From the NCBI RefSeq assembly GCF_020379485.1, contig NC_063452.1, forward strand, positions 9,341,065 through 9,405,064: 64,000 bases of DNA, in the 5' to 3' direction. The stretch is from Brassica napus. Taxonomy: Eukaryota; Streptophyta; Magnoliopsida; Brassicales; Brassicaceae. This document shows, piece by piece, positions 36,187 to 48,885 of the stretch (the first letter of the stretch is position 1; each line of letters opens with the position of its first letter). A model generated the notes under the pieces. That model was given only the letters and a program-made list of their open reading frames with translations. It was not told the origin of the DNA and ran no database searches. The translations under genes were made by a program, and so were the position numbers.

Positions 36187-37196
36187 TTATACGCTTTGTA
36201 CTTTCCCGGGCATCTCCTTGGCTTCCATTTCCTGCGTTTTATTTACAAAAGAAGACAAAAGATGAGAAACACATGAAATAAATCAATCGACACTTTTATG
36301 TTTCACTATTGGGTGACGACCACGCTTTAAATCACGGGAACATAAGTTTTGTCCCTTCCATAGCCTGTGTTCATTTAAGCTTAGAAGCATAACAAGAAGT
36401 AAAGAGTAAAAAACAAAAACACTTTCAAACTAGCTTTGCAACAAAGTTTGCCCAAAGTGAACAATGGGAGTTAATATGGATAGGAACTAGTAGTACGCAA
36501 GGATGAAGAAACTTAACATACCAAGAATCAAAATTAAACAACAAAACGCCCTTAATATATGGAAGAATTAAGGAACACTTACAGATCCTTTGCCTTCATA
36601 GTACTCGTCCAAAGCCCACTGGTACTTAGATTGGTTTAACCCAAACCATCTCACCAAATGGTCATCCACGCTTGAGTGTGCTGTCGTAAAATAATTCAGC
36701 ACAAACACAGAACAATGTCAAAGTTAAAATCTTTTCATTGCTTGTTAGGACCAAACAACAGAAACCGTATGAAAATCCACAATTCATTGTACATTAGAAA
36801 TATAGTCTCCACTTAAATCTACTTTCCAAAAATAGAATATTTAGATCAATTTCTTCATCAATCAATCAGAGGGTATCAGAAGAAAAAGGCTATCTCAAAA
36901 ATCAAGATCCGAAATGAGAAACCTTTATCCTCAGATTTCTCTCGTTCCGTACCATTTTGAACCTTTGTGACGGCGTTTTTGAAGAACCCTAAAACTGAGC
37001 CGTCCTGCTCAGAGGAAGCCACCGATTTAAACTGCTGCGGAGGAGGAAGAACCGGCGGTTGAACGATGGGCTTCTGAGACACGGCGGAAGGAGATTCAGG
37101 TGGTTTTGGAGTCGCCGGGGGAGTCATGAAGACAGTGTACGGCCCGATTTTGCCGATGACAGGCGGAGGTGTTGATGGGTCTCTGTTGATCGGCAT
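36187..37196 (-). CDS. Conserved plant protein of unknown function, 128 aa, three exons
   Basis: Exons (minus): 37196-36953, 36680-36583, 36231-36187. All borders are GT..AG, phases join, and the last exon ends in TAA. The start MPINRDPSTPPP is chosen because upstream in-frame sequence looks like untranslated leader. The protein has a Pro-rich N-terminal half (GPYTVFMTPPATPKPPE), a short amphipathic stretch DGSVLGFFKNAVTKVQN, then HLVRWFGLNQSKYQWALDEY, which is strongly conserved in plant relatives I remember, and a charged tail. There is no signal peptide and no clear membrane span. I know no function. It looks intact and is probably expressed, in contrast to the decayed WD40 gene next to it. 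Confidence 0.8.
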
Positions 37197-37929
37197 TTTG
37201 AGACGAAAATGAAGGAAGTTTCTCGGACAAGAATCTGGAAAAGAAGAAGGAGATGTGGAAGTTGCAGAGAGTGAAAGTGCAGGACGGTGGATATGTAAGA
37301 GAATCCGTGAGTCCAATCTATGTGCTTCAAGTGTAAATGTCCTTTACTTTTTCACACTCACCAAAGCGTCAGAAGTCACAGTTCATGTCTTCTTTTATAA
37401 GATATTGTTGTGTTTTGTATGATTGGTACAACGTTTGAAAATTATTGCGTTTGTGGGATATTTGTAAATGGTTCATTATAAGATATTGTTGCAACAGTTT
37501 AATAATAAATTACTTATATAAACATATTATAACATTAAAAAATATAAAAAACATATTATTGTAATAAAATATAATAATTATCAATATAATATGATTAAAA
37601 AAAATATTAGGTTTATTTATAAAAAAATCAAATTAGTTGAAAGTTATAATTTTAATAAAATTTGTTTTGAAGATTTATATTAAAAAAAATTTAAAAAAAT
37701 ATTTCATTTTATATATGTGTGTATAGAAATGTTTAAAAATTCTAATAAATAGTTAGTTTAAAGTTTTTATAAAGCAAATTATGATACTGATTGTGAATTT
37801 TAATTAATATATAAAATATGTATATATTTTATATAAAATATGTATATATTTTTATTTATAATATTTCCATTTTAAAATTTTCATTTTAAAATTTTATAAT
37901 ATTTTTGAAAATAATTTTATATTTATTTT
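37197..37929. other. Leader plus AT-rich intergenic region
   Basis: The first ~130 bp are probably the 5' leader of the 128-aa gene. The remainder is very AT-rich with no feature. Confidence 0.5.
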
Positions 37930-38099
37930 TCCATCCGCAACCGTCCGCAACCGCAAACGCTAGCTGAAACCAGCTTTTGATTTTAAGAGGTTCGGAGCGG
38001 TTTGGAGCGATTTGTATGATTGTTTCAAAACGCTGTCAACCGCTAGCAACCGCAAAAGCTGCGTTTGCGGGTCGTAGCGGGAAAACCAGTCAGGCCCTA
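37930..38099. mobile_element. hAT-like terminal fragment
   Basis: Contains repeated AACCGC/GCGGTT motifs (CCGTCCGCAACCGC, AACCGCTAGCAACCGC, GCTGCGTTTGCGG) and ends CCAGTCAGGCCCT. Its complement begins AGGGCCTGACTGG, like hAT-type ends. A partner end may be the weak TATGATTGGTACAACG match near 37420. Borders unproven. Confidence 0.35.
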
Positions 38100-38101
38100 A
38101 G

Positions 38102-38765
38102 TATTAAACTCTCGCATGTTATAATTAATATTAATACTTGTAAATCTTTAGTTTATGGGTTTATACATTAAGTAAACAAGTTGAAGGGTTTTACTATTAA
38201 AAATAAAAAAAATCAACAAAATAATAACATTATCTAAAAAATTAGTAACTTTAATTTTCAAAATTAACATTTTTCAAAATTTATGTAAATATATGAGTCT
38301 GATTTGTTTTAAAATCAACATTATATATGTATAAATTAAAAAAATAAAAACCCAAAAAATATAATAAAATTATTTAAATATTTACCTATAATAAAATTAC
38401 TAAAAGATTAAAAATGTAAAAAACAAGAAAATATAGTAAAAATTATATCTTATCTAATAAGAATGTAATAATAAATCTTTAGATAATTTTTATTATATTA
38501 TATGGGTTTTTAAATTTTAAATTTATACATATATAATGTTGGTGTTAAAAACACATCAAACTCATATATTACAACAAAAAAAATTAAAAATGCTAATTTT
38601 GAAAATTCAAGTTACTAATTTTTAGATAATATTATAATATTTTGATTTTTTTGATTTTTTACATTTTTAATGGTAAAACCCCTCGACTATGTTTAGTTAA
38701 TGTAGAAACTCATGAACTAAAGATTTACTGGTAGTATTGGTAATTATTATCTGCTAGGGTTTAAT
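38102..38765. repeat. 660-bp foldback (long inverted repeat)
   Basis: Left arm about 38102-38410 and right arm about 38450-38765 are reverse complements with scattered mismatches. Examples: left ATTAAACTCTCGCA against right-inverse ATTAAACCCTAGCA, and left TAGTAACTTTAATTTTCAAA against right-inverse TAGTAACTTGAATTTTCAAA. The loop is very short. More copies of the GAGGGGTTTTAAC motif follow to 38870. The structure suits a foldback MITE. Confidence 0.8.
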
Positions 38766-39187
38766 TCATTAAATAAAGTTAGTTTAGGTTTTTTTTCGTT
38801 AAATATTTAGTTTGGGGGTTTTTACCCAAAACAAACTTAGTTGAGGGGTTTTAACGTTAAAAATCTTTTTTTAAGGATGTGTTTTCTTTTAGATTTTTCG
38901 TCGTTATTATAAACTAAAAGCAAATAATCCAGAACATGGTATACTTTCAAAATATCCGGTTATTTGATATGCATCTCACCTATCTAGAATAACCAGATGA
39001 TTAAAAGATAATCATGATTAAAAATAAATATCCAGAAAATAGTTTATGTATCTGCATTGTGAATGTATATAAAAAACTGAATAATACATAGATAATCCAG
39101 AGTATGACAGGTAATATCCAGAACATGCATGGTTTATGTATCTCTAAGAATGAATATTAGAACCGGATAATCAATCCATTATAGGTT

Positions 39188-39257
39188 AGAGTTAAATTAA
39201 TACAAAATATGAAGTACTATGTAGAGTTAAATTAATACAAAATATGAAGTACTATGT
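39188..39257. repeat. Perfect 35-bp tandem duplication
   Basis: Two identical units beginning AGAGTTAAATTAATAC and ending GAAGTACTATGT, head to tail. Confidence 0.9.
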
Positions 39258-40228
39258 ACTTGGGGATATTAACGGGATATTACATAATTAATCTGGATAT
39301 AACTTGCTAGTTAATTTGGATAAAATTTGAAGATTGGCCAAGGTAAGCAAGTTGCAAAATGACTTTGTGATCACGATTGAGTTTTATGGATCCAACCTCG
39401 TCAGCATATTTCAAGCTTCTTTAGCTTCTCTGTGTTGCGGTTCCCATCATAATCAGCAGCAACCTCATAGCATTCTTAAACCTCCAGACAAAACAGTGTA
39501 TGTTTCAAAGAAAGTAAGTCTTGAATATGAAATGTTCCAATGCATGGTGTGCTATGTTATGCAGGCTTTCACTGTAACGTCTACATTAAGAACTTCTAAA
39601 TGCAAAAAGATGAAAGGATAATGAGAAGAACGAACAGATGAAAACAATTGCGTAGTGATGTTAAACAAGCTAGTTCACAAAATTTGACTTTTCTGATAGA
39701 TACCATTTTTGAAATGTAACTCCAAACTTGGCAGCAACTAAACTTTCGAAGAATGTCCTAATAAAATAAAGTTACAGAGATTCTTCGATTTACACCATTC
39801 ATCATATGAGTCATAAAAACCATGCTTATGTTTCTGCATAAAAGAAATAAAAGATTCTTTAAGAAGGAAAAAAATTCAAACTTTGAAATGTAAAACCAAA
39901 CTTGAAGATGGAGAGAAATGCGAACCGTCATTTTGCAACTGGCCCGTGGTTTAAAACAAGATCTAACTTGATAAGGAAAAGACTTTATGCAATGAAATGT
40001 CGTAGAAGCAAAAATGTCAGATTTACTCATGACGAAGTAAGAGCAGAATACTCAATGATCAGAACCAAATTTCATGGAAGCATCTTTGAATAATGTCAAA
40101 TTCAACGAGAGGGATAGAGAGAGAATGAGAGAGAGAAGGAGTGAAGTTTTTTGGGATAATAATGGTCAAAGAAAAACTTTTGCAGTCATGGTTTTAGGTG
40201 TAGTTTTAACACTAAAAAAAATATTCAT
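39258..40228. other. Intergenic with unassigned open frames
   Basis: Short plus-strand open stretches at 39334-39621 and 39908-40093 encode basic, low-similarity peptides. I recognise no domain, and no splice context supports them. Confidence 0.4.
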
Positions 40229-40512
40229 TTCCAACTACAACACTAAATTTCACATTAAAAGTTATTTTATAATATTATATATATTTAACTTTTTGTTTGT
40301 CATTTATTTAATTGTACAGTTTATTAATAAAATAAATGAATAGTATTTTAGTGAAGTGAATAGTGTTATAGTGTAGTGAATAGTGTCACACCAAATTTGG
40401 TGTAAAATTATAGTGTGACACTAAAATGGTGTGATTTTTGCAGTTGGGTTGGAGAAGGTTTTAGTGTCAAAATCACAATAAAATAGTGTTTTGGAGTTGA
40501 GTTGGAGATGAC
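40229..40512. mobile_element. MITE with degenerate terminal inverted repeats
   Basis: Left CATTTCCAACTACAACACTA matches the inverse of the right end, CATCTCCAACTCAACTCCAA, approximately. The interior is built of GTGTCAC/GTGACAC-type repeats. Too short to encode anything. Confidence 0.5.
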
Positions 40513-40746
40513 CCCATTATCCCTGAAACCATTAAAGGTTTTCTTAAAAAAAGAAAAAATAATAATTAAAAAGCGCGTCAATCGCGGACCGTCACGTGTC
40601 AATGGAACTCGCGAACAGTGCAAAAACCCCTACAAATTCGGTTCTTATTTTGGACTTTCTAAAACCGATTCTTAACATTTTGGTGGGGCCCCTCATTAAA
40701 AAGGCACTAAAAACATCTTTAAAACCTAGCGATAATGATGGCTTTA

Positions 40747-41050
40747 AGACCATCTCCAATAGAATTCTATTTTTTCCTCTATAATTTACACCAAAGTAAA
40801 ATAACTCTATTATAGTGTAATTTTTCTCAAATGGTGTTACTCTATAATAGAGTGAAATAAAGAGGAATGTCGCTTTTCCACTCCAAATGTAAAGTAAAAT
40901 ATGACATTCCTCTATATAACTATATTTCACTTTGTAATAGAATAACTCTATTATAGGGTAACACCATTGGAGCAAAGTTACGATACAATAGAGTTATTCT
41001 ATTTTGATGTAAATTATAGAGAAAAAAATAGAGTTCCATTGGAGATGCCC
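40747..41050. mobile_element. MITE with ~70-bp terminal inverted repeats
   Basis: Left CATCTCCAATAGAATTCTAT and right-inverse CATCTCCAATGGAACTCTAT continue in parallel through CTCTATAATTTACA and AATAACTCTATT. The ~304-bp element is nearly palindromic throughout. The superfamily is not certain because the target duplication is unclear. Confidence 0.75.
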
Positions 41051-43808
41051 AAAGAAGCTTTTTTTATGTCATTATTACAGATATCACAATGTCAGAAATA
41101 GGTGCAGAGGTAGAGGTAAAATTTGAGATTATGAATTAATAACAGTGATCACGAGCTACTTCTCCATACACTGCAATTATCTTTCTCAATTACTCAAAAA
41201 ACCAAAATTTTATGTTTCACTTATAAAATAATAGCCACTAGACCCTTACGCGGATATGAATTTTCAGTTTTTAATTATTTATTTTATTAAATGATGTATT
41301 TGTAATATTCGTTCATATTATATTCATTAAGTAAATATTTTTTTTTGCATCTTAAACTATCTATTTTTTTACGAATGTGTGATATCATATAAAAAATATA
41401 AAAAAATGAGTATAGAGTTAATTAGATAATTTTAAAAACAGAATTTTTTCTTTCGTGTGCGATATCATATAAATAATGATCCGCTCAGTTAACAAAAATC
41501 GTGATTATTTTATGTGTAATTTTTTTTTATTTTGACCATTTCCTTAAAACTATATTAAATTTTACATATTTTAATTAGAATATTTTAATATCTTTACCTT
41601 TTTATTTGAAATGCAACTCAATATTTTTTTAACAATTATAACAAAATATTTAAAAAATATTTTTAGAATTTGTTTGAAAAATATGAAAATTACATTTTAA
41701 ATTAAAATTATCCTAAAATATGATAAGTTTTGATGTAAACGAAAACTCAAATTATGTCAAAATAATGATATTCAATGATAATAACAATTTTAATTGATTA
41801 TTTTTTAAAAAAAAATACATTTACAAAATATTGTTTGAAAGAAAATTCATTTATCTTTCAAATATAAAATGAAAATATTATAATTAAATAATAAAAAATA
41901 TAAATAAAAACCATAAATTTAACAAATGACAACTGAGTTATATTATGCTAAAATTTTCTTTCTAACAATTTATCAAATGACAAATGAGTTATGAGCAAAT
42001 AATACCATATAATTTTTAAAAACATAGCCATTCTTAAATATTTTTGAATAAATAATTATTTTTAAATTAATCAACTGAAAATAATATCCGTACAATTGTG
42101 TGAGTCAAATCCTAGTTTTATTGATGCATGTTATATATTAGTTTTGCATGTTTTAGGTAATATTTTAATGATACACGTTTTTAAAAATCTCTTTTATTAA
42201 AATTATGCACGTAAGGATAACTTATGAGTTTTTTTGATTGATTAAATGACATTATGTCCAAGTTTATTTAAGGATATTTCATTAAGATAACTAAAAAAAG
42301 ACAAACAACAAAATAAGAAGTTTAAATTCATTTAAGCATATTTCATTAATGTAACTGAAAAGACAAGTAATAAATTTGGTAGTTTTATTCGTTTTAGGAT
42401 ATTTCATAAATGCAACTGAAAAAGATAAGCAAAAAAAAAATTTAATTAATGAAATAAGAACATTTTCAAATGGGTTGTTCTCTTTTGATAATATAGACGA
42501 ATGTATAACCATACCGTGTCATCTTATCTGGTAAATTAACCTCGGGTATGATAATGTCGTCATTTTGGTTAGTCACTGTTTCAAATAATTTTATAAGCAT
42601 AAACATGTTTAGCTCGCCATCTAGTTTATATATATAACTCACCGGAACAATCTTCTTTCATTGAACGGATCTAAAATCTTGAAAAAAACTGAGAAGGAGA
42701 AATATAATAGAAAAAAATTAGGTAACATAAAAGATGATTTTCACATACCTATGTGATATGGTGAAATCCACAGTAGCTAGTAAGCAATTAAAATTGTGCC
42801 TCAGTAGCCTAGACAAATCAAACACAAACGTATGAAGAGCTTAAAACCACAAATCCTTAACCCGAGCCATAAGCTTTCTAAACCTGCAAAAGATCACAAA
42901 CATTGAATTTTAATAAGAAAAATGAACAATCAAAATCATAATACAAAATATGAATTCATGAGAAAGAGGATCAAAATAGTTTTTCTGCATATAAAAACAA
43001 TATCGGTGAGACAGTAAAACTGTAGAGTAACAGATAGATCCAGTCCAGAACTCACCGAGAGCTCGAGAACCGGTAAATCAAAGCCTAGAGGATGACCACA
43101 AGGGAAGAAGGATCAACCCAAATAACATAGATTCTTAATGGTGGATGATGATGAACATGATGATCAGAGATTTAGGTTTTAGAAGATTGTTTTAATGTTT
43201 GATTGATTGATTCCGGTAAAAATCATACATATAAGTGTTTCTAATAAACCAAAACAGATAAACCAAAATTGATAAATGCAATTACTAAACCATATTGAAA
43301 TACTAAATCGGACAGCTATATTCCTGTCACAATCGGGAAAACGACAAAAAGGATCAAAGTATGGCTTCAGAGATTATTAAAAGTAACAAAAAAATCTAAA
43401 AACATAGAGAGTTCAATCGCTTATTCTTCTGCTGTGAAAGTCTTATTTGTACAGAAAATTAGTGGATGTTTCTAAATGATCTATCTTTCATGATAAGCTA
43501 TAAAATATAATATTTTGAATAAATACTCACTAAAATCTTCTACTTTTAAGGTAAGATTATATTTTAGAATATCTTGTTGGTAAAGTTAAATTTGAATAAC
43601 AATTAAAGAAAAATATCTCAGGTTATTTTACACCAGAATTGACAAATTCAATTAATAAATTTAGATTTTAAATGTATGGTATTAAGAAAGAAGATATCTC
43701 GTGATTGCAACAGATTTTTTACTTACAAATCTCACTATATATATAAATAATAAGTAAAGAAAAAAACTAGGGAAGAGATTGTAACAGATTTCTGACTAGC
43801 AAATCATA
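41051..43808. other. AT-rich intergenic region
   Basis: No gene recognised. A CCGTACAATTGTGTGAGTCA stretch followed by AATCCTAG|T at 42114 looks like a worn Helitron 3' end. The stretch 42770-43200 is less AT-rich, but I could not assign it. Confidence 0.45.
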
Positions 43809-44774
43809 TCTATACTATTAAAATAGAAGTCATAACTTTTTTTATGTGTGATTTTTTTATTTTGTACTTTCCTTAGAAACTTTTTATCAAAATTTACATA
43901 ACTTAATTATAATATCTTCATTTTTATTTGAAATACTAATAAATATCGTAAATAAATGTCTAACAAAATCTTTCAAATATCTTTTAGAATCTTTTTAAAA
44001 TATATTTTCAAGATTAGTTAATTAAAATTTTAATTATCACAAGTTTTGATTGTAATTTTTTTTAATAATTATACAAAATGCTTTAATAATAATTTAATGA
44101 TAATAACAATTATAAATTGATTTAATTTTCAAAATCAATTAAATAAATATTTTAAAAGATGTTTTAAGAAAGAAAAATTCATTTCTATTTCTAATTCAAA
44201 AATAAAAAAATATCTTATCTTTTAGCACATAAATTATGACTTATTTCATATGTGATTTTTTTATAGTTTAAACCAATTAAAAGTCACACTTTAAATACTT
44301 TTACCATGTAATACAATTAATTTACACATCCCTTCATAGATGAAACAATTTATCTTTATTCATATCGTATATATAAGACTTTAGTTTATTGTTTCCGTGT
44401 ATTCTCATGAGTTAAAAACCAATTATGTTTATTATTTAAACAGTTATACTAATTTGCTTTAATTTGTCACTATATACCAAATTCTCTATTATGTAGGTTC
44501 AATTTAATTTAATTTCCACGTATATTTTAAATTTAGAAATAAAAAAATTTATGTAAATCAGTAATGTTACATAATAATGTTTTCAAAATAAATTTTGTTA
44601 TAAAATACAAAAGTTATAAATTTTATAGTAGTAATATTATAAGCCACACAAATATTATCATAAAATTAGATTATATACAACAAAAAGTTATATAATTATT
44701 GATATATTTTATTGAATAATCTAAATATTTTAGTATAAAAGAAAACCCGCACGGTCATGCGGATCAAGATCTAG
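43809..44774 (+). mobile_element. Non-autonomous Helitron, 966 bp
   Basis: Starts TCTATACTATTAAAATAGAAG after an A. Ends with the hairpin CCGCACGGTCATGCGG, then ATCAAGATCTAG followed by T. This is the Brassicaceae Helitron structure (5' TC, 3' hairpin plus CTRR, A|T target). The interior is AT-rich and non-coding, so replication proteins must come from elsewhere. Confidence 0.88.
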
Positions 44775-45605
44775 TTGTAGGTATTTAAATATCAATTAAT
44801 ATAGATAATAAGGAAATAAAATATCTAGAGAATATATTGTAACATTTTTTAAATATTTTATTTTTCATAGAAATTGTACTTAGTATAAACAAAATAAAGC
44901 ATGATACAAATATCATATTTTAAATTTATAATACATTCATGAAATAGTAAAAATATAAATTATGAAACTAATATATATCATATATAAAATTTAAAATATG
45001 ATCAAATGTATGATAACTATTGATAAATAATAATACTAAACTTTACATTATAAAGTTATGTTTTAAATAATTTGACATAAATATATAATTCATAAGTTTG
45101 ATATATTTATATTTTGAAGTTTGATATATATAATTCATAAGTTTAATATACTTTTTAAAATGATAATATATATATATATATATTTATACTTTACAGTTTA
45201 ATAAAATTGTAAATTGTCATATCATAGCTTAATTTTTTTTGTATATAATGTTATAATAGTAATGCTTTTATTTGTATATAATAATAACCTAATGATTTGA
45301 CAAATTTATAGTATTTGACTAATACATTTGTTTGTCTACAAAATGAGTTAAATTGTAATGTTTTATTTTATTTAAATCAAAGTTTTTATCTAATTAATCA
45401 CAAGTCAAGTCTAGTTTCCAAGTCAAAGGAATACATAGAAAATAAGGGGAAGAATATAAAATCTTTCTTTGACGTTTGACCACTCCAGATATGATGTCTT
45501 CTAAATCAGATTCGTATAATATGTTCCACAGTTGCCCCATTTTCACAACAAACAAAAGGAACAAGAAGAAACAAAAACAATAATATCCCGATAAGTTTTG
45601 AAAAT
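44775..45605. other. AT-rich flank upstream of the RALF gene
   Basis: No feature until about 45390. The promoter and leader of the RALF gene should lie in 45400-45605, but no clear TATA box could be picked from the AT-rich background. Confidence 0.45.
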
Positions 45606-45812
45606 ATGAAGACATGGGCCATATGCTTGCTAGCAATTTTTGTCCTTATTGTTACGGTGCCAGTGGAGGGTAGGAATTACATAGGTAGCGGTGTGATTAG
45701 TCCGTGCTCGGGTCCTAACCCTCTGTCGGGTTGCAATCCTCCTCCAGTCCCCGCCAACCGTTATAACCGTGGATGTTTCAAGTTTACACGCTGCGATCGA
45801 GATCTCGCGTGA
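45606..45812 (+). CDS. RALF-like secreted peptide
   Basis: A single-exon ORF of 68 codons. Residues 1-22 form a clear signal peptide (MKTWAICLLAIFVLIVTVPVEG). The mature part starts RNYIGSGVISPC and holds four cysteines in SPC, SGC, RGC and TRC contexts, with YNRGCFKFTRC matching the RALF C-terminal pattern YxRGC..xxRC. RALFs are apoplastic ligands of CrRLK1L receptors (FERONIA family) that affect growth, pH and pollen-tube behaviour. No dibasic RR(I/L) processing site precedes the mature part, as in the short RALF subgroup. The YI.Y motif is YIGSG here, with Ser where a Tyr is common. It stands alone among repeats but looks intact. Confidence 0.82.
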   Translation: MKTWAICLLAIFVLIVTVPVEGRNYIGSGVISPCSGPNPLSGCNPPPVPANRYNRGCFKFTRCDRDLA

Positions 45813-47967
45813 AGTTCATCATCTAAATTTCAGTCGGATGTATTACTTTATAATCATATTTATACATAAATGCGTAGGAACGATATCATCTAAATTGTGA
45901 AGCATAAATGGTTTAATGCTAAGATCATTATACAAAAAAAAAAGTAAAAATATGTTCTCTGTTATGAAGTGTCATTTTTTTTTCTTATTAATTAACAAAA
46001 TCAAATAAACTAATATGTTTTAAAGGTAAAACAATTTTAAAAAATAAAATAAATATGTACACAAGACATTCTTCATAAAATGAAAGAGTATACAACATTT
46101 GTTGAAATTAAAGCAAGTTGATATAACTGCAAATTTAACAGTATGCTTAAACTCTCATGTGAGATATAGAGTCTTATGATGGAATAGCAAATCCTGGACC
46201 TAATATAATTAGCGAGATTTGCCAAAAATAATCCAAAATTTTAATTTAAATGCAAATCTGTATCCTAAATTCAATTAAATGAAAAAGTAATCTAAAAAGT
46301 TAGTAAAATTACACTATCTACTCATATGACCAAACAAAAAAAAATCTGTTAACACATTTATGATTATAGCTTTCATAAGTCTTCTCAAAATAACGAAGTC
46401 TCCTCGAAGACTTCTTCAGAAGTCTCCTCATGTATTCGATCTTAAAATTAAATTATTGTATTATGAAATTTCTTTTGGTGGAAAATAAATTGAAATCCTG
46501 TAAATATAAACAATTTAAAATCATAGAAATTTAATTTTAATAAAAATCTAATTGTTTTTCACATAGATGAATGCAAAAAGATTGTAAGTCATGATTGTCC
46601 ATTAATTAGTGTTTGGTAACATATGTTCAAGTAATGTTGGTATTTTTAGGATTAGATATTGGAATCTTAAATATTTTTTAAAAAATTAAAATTTGACATA
46701 TATGTGTTCATTTTTGTATATATTAAACGTTTTATAAATTGATTTTATGTTTAATGAAGTGTTTATTACTATCTAATTAAAATATTTGATTTTAGGGTTT
46801 AGGAGTAGAAAACTTCATCGAAGAAGTAATTAAAATAGCAGACTTCGTGAGAAGCTTTTTCTAATAAATATTTTTCGACTAATTAGAATTTTTGTTTCTT
46901 TATATAAAGAAAACTTACACATTTTCTCTCTTTTTCTAAAATGGATGCAACAAAAATTTAATGTTTCTCACTCTAAAACTCTATAACATTCCTCTAATCT
47001 CTTTGAACTTGAAGACACCAAACTTTATATAAATTTTTCATCTCTTTGTTTCGTGTCTTTCTCACAACCCTATCTTGTTTTTGTGGATGATTTTCATTCT
47101 ATGGTTTTCATCTTCCACTCCTAAAGAGGTAAATTTATAAATTGTGGATATGCATTTTGTGTGTTTTGTGTGTTAGATTCGAATAAAGCTATAAATTCAA
47201 CCTAATGTGATTGTTCTGTTTATTATTTAAGCATATAATGTTATAATTTTTGAATTTTTTCTCTGTTTTGAAGTTATTTTCAACGTTTTTGGATATGTAA
47301 ATATTTCAGATATGAGGATAGTATCAGACTTCATTAGGAGACTTTTTCTGGAGAAGTATGCTATACAAACTGGCAAAATTGGTAAGATTTTATTTTTCAG
47401 CAATTTTTGTGTGTTTGTGTGTTAAATCTAAATAAAGTTATAGATTCAACTTAAAGTGATTATTTTCTTATTATTGTAGCTTTATGAGCTAATTATCATT
47501 CTTTGACTTCTCTTTCTCTCTCTTAGTCTTGTATTTTAGCTTACAAGTTATTCTTTATATTTTCATATGAATTCTCTGTTTTAACTTTTGTGATAATATA
47601 TATGTAAGATCTTCATCACTTCAATGAATTATTTTGGCAAATAATATTGAATTAATTTTATGCCATATAACTACATATATATCAAGAAACATTTCAGAAA
47701 CAATCATAAATATGAATTTCATATACTAATAAACATTAAAAATTTATAAATTGTATTAATGGCCGCGCATACTTGAGGTCATCCACCTAGTTCTTAATTC
47801 AAACTAAATCGGCCATACTACATGCTGCTAATTGTTATTTCTTAATTATTATTGTCATTCTTTGACTTTTCCTTCTCTCTCTTATTCTTTTATTTTATCA
47901 TAAAAGCTCTTCTTTGTAATTTTATATAAATTCTTTGTTTTCTTACACATATGTGCGGGTATTAATA
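45813..47967. other. Intergenic with a Helitron-like 3' end
   Basis: Contains scattered GAAGACTTCTTC-type motifs (46380-46440, 46810-46860, 47320-47360), which recur in crucifer repeats. A GGCCGCGCATACTTGAGGTC stretch followed by ATCCACCTAG|T at 47790 resembles a Helitron 3' terminus. No matching 5' TC end was found. Confidence 0.45.
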
Positions 47968-48865
47968 TAATTTATAAATATGCAATTTTTTTAAATAGCA
48001 TTTTTTAAGTTTTTGTCACAAAAAAAAAAGAAAATAACCAAAATAACCTTTTTTATTTTGAAATTTTTCATATTAATTTTTATTTTTTTAAATTAGAAAC
48101 CCTATCCCCAAAACTTCATCCATTAACTCTTAACCCAAAGTTTATAGTTGTTTACCCTAGGGTAAAAATATATAATATTAATATATTTGTACCCTTTATA
48201 AATTATATAAATGTTCATTACATATACATTTATGATTTGTTATGAAATGTTTATTGCTATATATAGATGTGCAGTACTATATTACATATATTCACTGTCT
48301 CCCTCTCACTTATAGCCACTCACTTATATTCACTCTCTCATCTTCATGCTAACCTTTATCGTCACCTCATCCCCACACCTCACCATCACCGTCACTGTTA
48401 CCCTCAATTTACAATGTTATAAATATGCAATTTTCTTAAATATGCATTTTTTTTAAGTTTTTGTCACAAAAATAGACTTAAAAAAGAAAATAACAAATAA
48501 CCCTTTTTATTTTGAAAATTTTAATATTAATTTTTTTTCTAAATTAAAAACCATATCTCCAAAACCTCGTCCATTAACTCTAAACCCAAAATTTATAGTA
48601 GTCTACCCTATAGTAAAAATATATAATATTAATATATTTTTACCCTTTATAAATTATATAAATGTTCATTACATATACATTTATGATTTGTTATGAAATG
48701 TTTATTGCTATATATAGATGTGCAGTACTATATTACATATATTCACTCTCTCTCCCTTTCACTTATAGACACTCACTTATATTCACTCTCTCATCCTCAT
48801 TCTAACCTTCATCGTCACCTCATCCTCACACCTCACCATCACCCTGTTACCGTCACCCACCCCCC
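47968..48865. repeat. ~450-bp tandem duplication
   Basis: Units about 47968-48413 and 48418-48865 match along their length. Both include ATAAATATGCAATTTT, the ACTCTAAACCCAAA-like text, the TGTGCAGTACTATATTACAT stretch and the CACCTCACCATCACC run. The second unit ends in a 16-C tract (48860-48875) next to the gag element. The first part resembles sequence at 7458-7610. Confidence 0.85.
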
Positions 48866-48885
48866 CCCCCCCCCCATTCGCCTCA

